The notes under the pieces are model-generated. The model searched no databases and was not told where the DNA came from. It worked only from the letters and a program-made list of their open reading frames with translations. A DNA stretch of 64,000 nucleotides from Ruminococcus sp. Marseille-P6503 (lineage in GTDB: Bacteria; Bacillota; Clostridia; Oscillospirales; Ruminococcaceae). This document shows positions 57,784 to 64,000 of this stretch, in pieces. The first letter of the stretch is position 1. Every line of letters starts with the position of its first letter. The position numbers and the translations under genes are program-made. The DNA lies in assembly GCF_900604945.1 (NCBI RefSeq), contig NZ_UWPB01000002.1:496001-560000 (forward strand). Reading direction: 5' to 3'.

Positions 57784-58805
57784 AAATTATACTTTATGAA
57801 TTTAGAAAATTAATATATTCAAAAAGATCCCTTATAATCATTGCCGCTGTTTTAATGCAGATATTATTAATATTAGTTCCCAGAAATTTTGAGCATGAAT
57901 ATTCCGATGAGATATATATAAATTATATGAAACAGCTTGAAGGCGAATATACTGAGGAAAAACGCAATATAATTTTGAACAGGTATTATGAAATAAATCA
58001 GACTATAAACGAGCATGAAAACATGATAACTGCGTACAAGCAAAATACGATTTTACTTGATGAATTTGAAGCGCATAATTCCGATTTCAATAGAGCTCTG
58101 GCAGAACTTTCAACAATTGAATATCTGATGCAGAAGTGCAGCTATTTTGATGAGATCGGCGAAGGAGTATTCTTTTATGATACCCCGTGGATAGATTTTT
58201 TCACTAATTCGGGATTTAATTATATTGTCGCGCTGACAATTATCTGCTTGATAATACCTGTATTTGACAGCGAGTATCAATCTGAAGCTGCTGCCATGCT
58301 GCTAACGTCAAAATACGGAAAAAATTATGTGTGCATATCAAAGCTCATTATGGTCATAGTATTGGCGTTTGCAGTTGCTTTAGCTTTGTACATGGTTCAA
58401 TATGTAACATTTGTACTGCACATAAAGGCGGATCATTCTGATCTTGACATCAAAAACTTGATGGGATACAAAGCGTTTTCTGGCGATTCATTAAAGCAAT
58501 ATTATATGAATGACGCTGTTATCAAATCATTTTCATGCGCAGCTGCGGCATTATTTATTTGTGCAGTCAGCATTTTTGCAAAAAATACGGTATTCACCTT
58601 TTTCATATCTTTTGTATTTATTGTGTGCCCGTACTTTATTTCATCTTTTTTCCGCGGCAGTTGGTTTGAATATGCTTTTGCTGCAAATCAGCTCGGAGCT
58701 ATGTATTCAGAAGATCTGAATATTTATGCTTTATCTGTCACATATATATTAAAAGCTTCTCTTTATTCCGGATTCTGTATTCGCAAATGGGGAAAACTTC
58801 AGTAA
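57780..58805 (+). CDS. ABC-2-type permease (second)
   Basis: A 341-residue membrane protein with the same layout as the first permease (N-terminal helix, about 130-residue outer region, then five helices), so the pump has two different permease chains. Ends 56 nt before the attR 3' half-tRNA, making it the last gene of the element. Confidence 0.75.
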   Translation: MKIILYEFRKLIYSKRSLIIIAAVLMQILLILVPRNFEHEYSDEIYINYMKQLEGEYTEEKRNIILNRYYEINQTINEHENMITAYKQNTILLDEFEAHNSDFNRALAELSTIEYLMQKCSYFDEIGEGVFFYDTPWIDFFTNSGFNYIVALTIICLIIPVFDSEYQSEAAAMLLTSKYGKNYVCISKLIMVIVLAFAVALALYMVQYVTFVLHIKADHSDLDIKNLMGYKAFSGDSLKQYYMNDAVIKSFSCAAAALFICAVSIFAKNTVFTFFISFVFIVCPYFISSFFRGSWFEYAFAANQLGAMYSEDLNIYALSVTYILKASLYSGFCIRKWGKLQ

Positions 58806-58860
58806 CTCTGCTGTACGTCAAATAAGTCGGGAATTACTTTGCACTATCGTTACCCTACCC

Positions 58861-58914
58861 TCAGGTGCCAGTCGGGGAAACTCGGTGCAGGTTCAACTCC
58901 TGTTATCCGCACCA
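58861..58914 (+). repeat. 3' half of tRNA-Leu(CAG), attR of the 11-kb element
   Basis: These 54 nt are identical to positions 47942-47995 of the intact tRNA, from TCAGGT in the anticodon loop to the encoded CCA; the flanks differ on both sides. It is preceded by GTTACCCTACCC, the partner arm of attP. Confidence 0.9.
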
Positions 58915-58944
58915 TATAGCACTGACAAAATAGATGAAAGTGCC

Positions 58945-58971
58945 AAAAAGCCCGTAGCTGCGGGCTTTTTT
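58945..58971 (+). terminator. intrinsic terminator
   Basis: AAAAAGCCCG (58945-58954) pairs with CGGGCTTTTT (58961-58970). Confidence 0.8.
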
Positions 58972-59150
58972 GATACCCAAACGGCGAAAAAAAGAAGTTA
59001 AAAACCATAGATGAAAAAAGCCGAAAAACACCGTCTGAAAGGATTCGAACTCACGACATTTAAATATTTCAGAAGATTGAGGCATATTTGAGAAAGATAA
59101 TCTCAGATATGCTCTTTGTAAATATAAAAAATAGTATACAAAATTTCAAG

Positions 59151-59204
59151 GACCGTTTTGTCTGATATCACGAAAGTGATGTTAAACAAAGCGGTCTTTT
59201 TTTA
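59151..59204 (+). terminator. intrinsic terminator ahead of element genes
   Basis: GACCGTTTTGT (59151-59161) pairs with ACAAAGCGGTC (59185-59195), then TTTTTTT. It could end an upstream transcript or act as a leader attenuator of the operon starting at 59271. Confidence 0.65.
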
Positions 59205-59270
59205 TGCCCTGAAGGAGGCGACAGCAAAAGGCATATAGAAACCGCAAATAAATATAACGGAGGAATAAGA

Positions 59271-60299
59271 ATGAAAAGACTGCATTTTAACAGTACGCTC
59301 AATCACAAGAGGGACGGTTACAATACCTATTACGTCAGCGTGGAAAAGGTCGTTACGCTTTACGGCAATGAATTTTTAAGGCTGAAAAACGATACCCTTG
59401 ACGATAATTACTGGATCGCCAGGTATCATAAGCTGATGCGCATTGATATAAACGACATTGCCCATTGCGTTCTTTTTGTTGACAGCGAAAGCGGCGACGG
59501 AATACTTGTCGATTCCGAGGGCGCAAAATACGCCCGAAAGTCGCAGTTCATTCCCAACGCAAGAGCATTGATCGAAAACAACGAGCTGACCGAAGCTGAA
59601 AGGAGAATACACGAAAGGCTTAAGGAGATCGCAGCGTATATCGCCGAAAAGACGCGCTGCGGAGAAATCCGTTTTGAGCCTGAAGAGGTCCTGACGAAAA
59701 TAATAACCGACGATCTCAGAAGCAATATCATGCAGGCAGTCATAGAAATGCTCCGTGAAAGAGACGATATTCAGTCCGCGGAGATGATCGGACAGTCTGT
59801 TAAGGCGGAAGCCAAGCCGACGCATTCTCTGAAGCTTTACTGTCCGCTGGTAGTTATTAATGAGGATTGCGACGAGATTTCCTGTGAATTCGCCGTCGGC
59901 TGTGCGGACGAGATCAATGAATTCATTCAGGAGTTTTCATTACCGGAGGAAGAACGCCGCGGACTTATGGCGTACTATGACAAAGAAACGTCCGTATGCG
60001 AAAAGGTCTATTCAGCGTTTCCGTCCGTCGGAGAGGTAAACGGAGAGCTTATGGGAATTTTTGATTGTCAGATTTCCGGAGAGCTTACGGACAGCGAGCT
60101 TGAAGAGCTGAGAGGTTATCTTAAAGGTCAGGCAAGCGACGGCTGGGGCGAAGGTCTGGAGCAGCGTGAGATTGAAACCGGAAAACTGGGTAATATTTGC
60201 GTCAGCTTCTTTAATAACGGAGCAAGCTGGTCGCTGCAGACGGAGGAGGAAATGGAAATCAGCCGGAATGAAGAACCAGAAATGAATCTTAAAATGTAA
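59271..60299 (+). CDS. element-associated protein of unknown function
   Basis: A 342-residue soluble acidic protein with a long helical middle (about 105-175) and an alpha/beta C-terminal half. It ends in a Met/Asn-rich tail (EPEMNLKM) shared in style with two neighbours (EFEMAM, EMDMSM). AACGGAGGA site. It lies with amidoligase, GGCT and DUF4314 genes, a set typical of clostridial integrative elements. No family named. Confidence 0.6.
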   Translation: MKRLHFNSTLNHKRDGYNTYYVSVEKVVTLYGNEFLRLKNDTLDDNYWIARYHKLMRIDINDIAHCVLFVDSESGDGILVDSEGAKYARKSQFIPNARALIENNELTEAERRIHERLKEIAAYIAEKTRCGEIRFEPEEVLTKIITDDLRSNIMQAVIEMLRERDDIQSAEMIGQSVKAEAKPTHSLKLYCPLVVINEDCDEISCEFAVGCADEINEFIQEFSLPEEERRGLMAYYDKETSVCEKVYSAFPSVGEVNGELMGIFDCQISGELTDSELEELRGYLKGQASDGWGEGLEQREIETGKLGNICVSFFNNGASWSLQTEEEMEISRNEEPEMNLKM

Positions 60300-60338
60300 A
60301 GGGAAAGCGGTCTTTTTGCGGATAAGGGAGGTGAAAAT

Positions 60339-61364
60339 TTGTCAGGAAACTTTGACGGTATCAAAAGACGGAATTTCGGAATCGAAATAGAAATGACGGG
60401 ACTGACCAGATGTCAGGCAGCAAAAGCGGCGGCAAAGACGCTCGGCGGACAGGTATCCCATTACGGTGGGGGTTACGATAAATATAACGTAAGCGACAGT
60501 AAAGGCAGGAACTGGTCATTCGTATCAGATTCCAGTATAATCTGCACTACCCGAAGCGGCGCAGCGGCTTCCAGAGCCTACAGTGTGGAGCTTAATTCTC
60601 CTGTGCTGGAGTATGAGGATATACCTCTGCTGCAGGAGGTGATCAGGGCTTTGCGGCATGCCGGAGGAATTACCGGACCCGCGTATAAATGCGGAACGCA
60701 TATCCATATCTCAGCGGACGATTACACGCCCCGGCAGCTTAGAAATCTTGTAAATATCTTCTCAAGCAAGGAGGATTACCTGTGGGAAGCATTGCAGGTC
60801 TCGTCAGTCCGAGAGTGGTACTGCAAGAAAATCGACAGAAGTTTTGTGGAAAAACTAAATAAACGAAAGCCGGATACGATCGAGGAAATAAAAATGCTGT
60901 GGTATAACGGAAATATGTCGGAGGAGAATACCTATTACTCAGAAACAAGATACAGAGCGCTCAATCTTCATAGCTACTTTCAGCACGGTCATTATGAGAT
61001 CAGATGCTGCAACGCAAGCCTTCATGCCGGAGAGATCAGAAGCCAGATAGTTCTGGCTCTGGCAATAAGCAACGCGGCGGTTACAAGAAAGTTCTGCTCC
61101 CCTAAAGTAAGCGGCAGCGACAATATGCGTTACAGCTTTCGGGTATGGCTTCTGAATCTCGGACTCATAGGGGACGAATTCAAAAACTGCCGAGCTCACC
61201 TGTTAAAGCGCCTTGCCGGAGATATAGCGTGGAGGCATCCGGAGGACGGTATAGCCGCAAGGGAAAGGCTTCGTCAGAAGCGTAGCGCTGAAAATGAGCA
61301 GAGCTGTGATGAAGAACCGGAGCAGTCGGAAAGCGAAGGCGAGGAATTTGAAATGGCAATGTAG
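60339..61364 (+). CDS. amidoligase-family enzyme (ATP-grasp-like COOH-NH2 ligase)
   Basis: A 341-residue amidoligase. Motifs FGIEIEMTGL at the N-terminus, a CGTHIHIS segment and YEIRCCNASLHAGEIRSQI near the C-terminal third are typical. Such ligases form amide or isopeptide bonds and often occur beside gamma-glutamylcyclotransferases, as here (12-nt gap). Starts at TTG 60339 after GGGAGGTG. Substrate on mobile elements is unknown. Confidence 0.8.
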   Translation: MSGNFDGIKRRNFGIEIEMTGLTRCQAAKAAAKTLGGQVSHYGGGYDKYNVSDSKGRNWSFVSDSSIICTTRSGAAASRAYSVELNSPVLEYEDIPLLQEVIRALRHAGGITGPAYKCGTHIHISADDYTPRQLRNLVNIFSSKEDYLWEALQVSSVREWYCKKIDRSFVEKLNKRKPDTIEEIKMLWYNGNMSEENTYYSETRYRALNLHSYFQHGHYEIRCCNASLHAGEIRSQIVLALAISNAAVTRKFCSPKVSGSDNMRYSFRVWLLNLGLIGDEFKNCRAHLLKRLAGDIAWRHPEDGIAARERLRQKRSAENEQSCDEEPEQSESEGEEFEMAM

Positions 61365-61376
61365 AAAGGAGCTCTT

Positions 61377-61853
61377 ATGGAACAAAAACAATTGTATATA
61401 GCCTACGGCTCAAATATCAATTCTGAACAGATGGCGTATAGATGTCCCAATTCCAAAGCCGTGGGAACATCAGTGATCAAGGATCATGAATTGGAATTCA
61501 GAAGCTACGCCACTATCGTGCCGAAAAAGGGTGCGAGCGTTCCCGTTGTGATCTGGGAGCTTGAAGAAAGCGATATTACCGCTCTGAACCGATACGAAGG
61601 CTACCCCCGGCAGTACAGACAGGAAAAAATGACGTTTGAGCTTGGCGGCAAAAAATACGAGGGCATGGCGTATCTTATGAATAACGGAGAGATATCTCCT
61701 CCTGCCCGGCAGTATTACGATATTATCCTGCAGGGCTACAGAGAATACGGTCTTGACGAAAGCTGTTTGCAGACCGCTCTGGAAAACTCGATTCAGCATG
61801 AAATTGACGAGAATTTGAACGACGACTTTCAGATGACTATAGGAGGCGGCTGA
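61377..61853 (+). CDS. gamma-glutamylcyclotransferase/AIG2-like protein
   Basis: A 158-residue protein with YIAYGSNINSEQM (the YGSN substrate loop) and the catalytic Glu in NRYEGYP. It could undo gamma-glutamyl amide bonds made by the amidoligase next to it. AAAGGAGCTC site. Same operon. Confidence 0.87.
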   Translation: MEQKQLYIAYGSNINSEQMAYRCPNSKAVGTSVIKDHELEFRSYATIVPKKGASVPVVIWELEESDITALNRYEGYPRQYRQEKMTFELGGKKYEGMAYLMNNGEISPPARQYYDIILQGYREYGLDESCLQTALENSIQHEIDENLNDDFQMTIGGG

Positions 61854-61855
61854 AT

Positions 61856-62116
61856 ATGCAGTATAAGGACTATTATGTAAAAATAACTCCCGACCAAAGC
61901 CTGATAAGGGAAGCTGAAAACGGTACGGACATTATGTGCGAAGGGTTCAGGATCGAGGTTTTCACAGACGGATCGGAAAAAGAAAAGCTGGACGAATTTT
62001 CTGCGGCTGTGAATTATGAGCTGCTTGAAAACAGTATGCGGGAGGCGGAGCAGTTTGCAAAGGACTGTATTGAATGCGGTATGAAGGAATATTACAGGAA
62101 TATTGAAGGGTCGTGA
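61856..62116 (+). CDS. small element protein (unknown)
   Basis: An 86-residue acidic protein, ATG two nt after the preceding stop (AGGAGGCGG site inside that gene). Mostly helical second half (NYELLENSMREAEQFAKD). No family recognised. Confidence 0.6.
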   Translation: MQYKDYYVKITPDQSLIREAENGTDIMCEGFRIEVFTDGSEKEKLDEFSAAVNYELLENSMREAEQFAKDCIECGMKEYYRNIEGS

Positions 62117-62164
62117 TACCAATGGACTAATATACTATTAAAAAAGAAACTATACGGAGGAAAT

Positions 62165-62440
62165 ATGATGATATATGATCAGAACAAGGTTGAAATACTC
62201 AGACAGAGATACCCTGAAGGCACAAGGATCTGCCTTGACAGCATGGAAAACGATCCACAGCCGATTCCGTCAGGCGCTGTGGGAACGGTAAAAGCAGTGG
62301 ATGACGCGGGTAATATTCTAATGAAATGGGATAACGGACGTTCCCTTTCGCTGATACCCGGCGAGGACTGTTTTCATAAAATTCAGCAGGAAGAAACGGA
62401 GAGTCTGTCCGAGGAAGCCGAAATGGATATGTCAATGTAG
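62165..62440 (+). CDS. DUF4314 protein
   Basis: A 91-residue protein with the DUF4314 core YPEGTRICLDSM, then VGTVKAVDDAGNILMKWDNGRSL. An SH3-like small domain common on clostridial elements; function unknown. CGGAGG site. Ends in the EMDMSM tail also seen in neighbours. Confidence 0.85.
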   Translation: MMIYDQNKVEILRQRYPEGTRICLDSMENDPQPIPSGAVGTVKAVDDAGNILMKWDNGRSLSLIPGEDCFHKIQQEETESLSEEAEMDMSM

Positions 62441-62528
62441 GAAGCTGGAATAAACCTGTCAATATGAAAGGGGGCGTTTGAGATGAGGACCGCAGAACCA
62501 TATAAGCCAAAACCAATAGAGCATTAAG

Positions 62529-62557
62529 CCGTTATGAGAGATCATAGCGGTTTTTTT
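62529..62557 (+). terminator. intrinsic terminator over the nominal methyltransferase start
   Basis: CCGTTATGA (62529-62537) pairs with TCATAGCGG (62542-62550), followed by seven T. The ATG at 62534 lies inside this stem. Confidence 0.75.
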
Positions 62558-63859
62558 ATTGCCCTTAACAGAAAGGAAAATAACATAATAAGAGTATTTG
62601 ACGTATTTTCAGGAATCGGAGGATTCCGTTCAGGACTTGAGAAAGCGGGAGGCTTTGAGATCATAGGCTGGTGCGAGATCGACAAGTACGCTAAAAAAGC
62701 ATACGAAACAATGTACGATACGAAAGGAGAGATGTACTTTGACGACGCGAGAAAAATCGACCCAAATGAATTGCCCGATTTCGACCTTATTTGCGCAGGC
62801 TTCCCTTGCCAGAGCTTTTCAATCGCTGGAAAACGGGGAGGATTTAACGACGCGAGAGGAACGCTGTTCTTTGAAATTGCCAGAATCGCTGCCGTTAAAA
62901 AACCTAAATATCTGCTGCTTGAAAACGTACCCGGTCTCCTATCGCATGACGGGGGCAGGACGTTTGCGGTCATCCTCGGTACGTTGGATGAACTGGGGTA
63001 CGATGTCACATGGCAGGTGCTTAACAGCGCAAATTTTGGAGTCGCCCAATCCCGAAAGAGAGTGTTCATTATCGGATTTCTTAGAGAAAAACGCTCCGGA
63101 AAAGTACTGTCTTTCACCGACGCAAATCCAAAAGCTATTGTACAGCGCATACCCGGACGGGAGGGCTGCCGAGTCTACTCCACCGACGGACTGAGCATAA
63201 CGCTTACGGGAACGGCGGGAGGCTTCGGCGGAAAAACGGGACTTTATGAGATCTTAGGGCTTCCCATAAAGGTAAAGACCAAGTCGGGATATCAGACAGC
63301 ATTGCCGGGTGATAGTATCGATCTTGCATATCCGAATCTTAACTCAAGGCGAGGTCGGGTAGGTCACGATGTAGCACACACGCTGACAACAAGCTGTAAT
63401 CAGGGGTATTACGCTATGTGCATAGATATGAATCCCGATCCTAAGGTGACGGAGCTTGCCAGATGCATAACCACACGTCAGGACAGCGGAATAGGCAGCC
63501 ATAAAGGAGAAAAATCCGGAGTTATGGTTATGGAAGAACCGAGAGCAATATTGAATCCCTTTAAGCCGCGTACAAGGCAGCTAGGCAGACGGGTAAAAGA
63601 ATCTAACGAACCGATGTTCACGCTTACCGTGACAGACAGGCACGGCGTAATTTACAACGGACTTATCCGCAGGCTCATGCCTATTGAGGCTTGGCGATTG
63701 CAGGGGTTTACGGACGAGCAGTTCAATAAAGTCAAAGCAGCCGGAATGTCCGACGCGCAGCTCTACAAGCAGGCGGGAAACGCCGTGTCCGTACCTGTAG
63801 CGGAAGCGATAGCAAGGAATATATTAGAGCTTGAAAAGGAGGATGAGAAACATGAATAA
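62534..63859 (+). CDS. dcm: DNA (cytosine-5) methyltransferase
   Basis: A C5-cytosine methylase: motif I FDVFSGIGGFRSGLEKAG, motif IV GFPCQSFS with the catalytic Cys, motif VI LLENV, motif VIII QSRKRV, target-recognition region (about 190-370) and motifs IX-X (RLMPIEAWRLQGF, QAGNAVSVPV). No restriction endonuclease is adjacent, so it is probably an orphan methylase protecting an element. The start is unusual: ATG 62534 is inside a terminator stem without ribosome site, whereas GAAAGGA at 62571-62577 fits a start at an ATA codon, 62585. Confidence 0.92.
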   Translation: MRDHSGFFIALNRKENNIIRVFDVFSGIGGFRSGLEKAGGFEIIGWCEIDKYAKKAYETMYDTKGEMYFDDARKIDPNELPDFDLICAGFPCQSFSIAGKRGGFNDARGTLFFEIARIAAVKKPKYLLLENVPGLLSHDGGRTFAVILGTLDELGYDVTWQVLNSANFGVAQSRKRVFIIGFLREKRSGKVLSFTDANPKAIVQRIPGREGCRVYSTDGLSITLTGTAGGFGGKTGLYEILGLPIKVKTKSGYQTALPGDSIDLAYPNLNSRRGRVGHDVAHTLTTSCNQGYYAMCIDMNPDPKVTELARCITTRQDSGIGSHKGEKSGVMVMEEPRAILNPFKPRTRQLGRRVKESNEPMFTLTVTDRHGVIYNGLIRRLMPIEAWRLQGFTDEQFNKVKAAGMSDAQLYKQAGNAVSVPVAEAIARNILELEKEDEKHE

Positions 63860-64000
63860 TATGGTCAAGATTTTTAAAAATGAGGAATTTGGTTCACTCA
63901 GAATTTTAAATGAAGATAACGGCAGAATCATGTTCTGCGGAAAGGATGTGGCTTCTGCATTGGGCTACAGCAACACAAAGGACGCAATAAGGCGGCATTG
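63852..64000 (+). CDS. BRO-N domain phage antirepressor, N-terminal part
   Basis: Cut by the right edge. The 49 visible residues, with FKNEEFGSLRIL and GKDVASALGYSNTKDAIRRH, are the BRO-N DNA-binding domain of phage and element antirepressors. Overlaps the methylase end by 8 nt with a GGAGGATGAG site. Confidence 0.85.
   Translation, partial: MNNMVKIFKNEEFGSLRILNEDNGRIMFCGKDVASALGYSNTKDAIRRH

Noticed and set aside
59030-59060. tRNA-like T-arm on the minus strand (GTTCGAATCC within GTGAGTTCGAATCCTTTC)
   Set aside because: The arms do not pair and no acceptor or anticodon stem is found; at most a degenerate tRNA scrap.

Overview
The window reads as a chromosomal segment of a Gram-positive, low-to-mid GC Clostridia gut-type bacterium, most like Ruminococcus/Oscillospiraceae. 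Reasons: a secreted GH5 mannanase with an appended carbohydrate-binding module, GH127 and GH31 enzymes, strong AGGAGG ribosome sites, TTGACA-N17-TATAAT promoters, an archaeal-type split glutamate synthase, glnA followed by an ANTAR regulator, and a preQ1 riboswitch on queT. This assignment is inference; no rRNA is present.

Layout. 1-11.5 kb is ordinary chromosome: the end of a transglutaminase-like gene, the mannanase, a metal-homeostasis locus (ZIP transporter divergent from ArsR regulator, HMA chaperone and P1B ATPase), a thioesterase, and a MarR/MFS/DUF1848/radical-SAM/mutM run. 11.5-20.4 kb is a strikingly AT-rich island. It has two divergent promoters, a short peptide gene missed by length-limited gene calling (58 aa, 18532-18708), a BtrH-like acyltransferase with a lectin-like N-terminal half, a subtilase fused to a DUF1611-like P-loop domain, a lone acyl/peptidyl carrier protein and two exporter-type ABC half-transporters. 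I read it as a biosynthetic locus for a modified, probably acylated, ribosomal peptide of a type I cannot match to a named class; this is the best candidate for an undescribed system. A decayed serine recombinase (20.5-21.8 kb) flanks it.

21.8-34.4 kb returns to chromosome: two HAD enzymes, GH127, an AraC remnant, an AlkZ-related protein, an alpha/alpha-toroid protein, two membrane-anchored unknowns, an XRE/ImmA pair with a holin, GH31 and a helix-hairpin-helix surface protein. 34.5-44.1 kb is a nitrogen-assimilation block: glutamate synthase split into five genes (amidotransferase, synthase, FeS, FAD/NAD, GXGXG), thioesterase, glnA and ANTAR regulator, then fba and the queT gene under a preQ1 riboswitch.

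44.1-58.9 kb is shaped by repeated integration into one tRNA-Leu(CAG) gene. Two 39-nt 5' halves of the tRNA (44140, 47747) are each cut in the anticodon loop and followed by related flanking DNA; an intact tRNA lies at 47909; a 54-nt 3' half lies at 58861. Between the second 5' half and the 3' half sits an 11-kb element with a large serine recombinase, a RepA-like ATPase with iteron-like repeats, and an AT-rich cargo of one secreted protein, two lipoproteins and an ABC-2 transporter. The element apparently breaks the host tRNA and supplies an intact replacement behind the host promoter. An alkylation-repair cluster with the Ada protein split into pieces (44.3-47.1 kb) lies between the two 5' halves.

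58.9-64 kb holds genes typical of integrative/conjugative elements or prophages: amidoligase, gamma-glutamylcyclotransferase, DUF4314, a cytosine-5 DNA methyltransferase and the start of a BRO-N antirepressor gene, so a larger element probably continues beyond the window.
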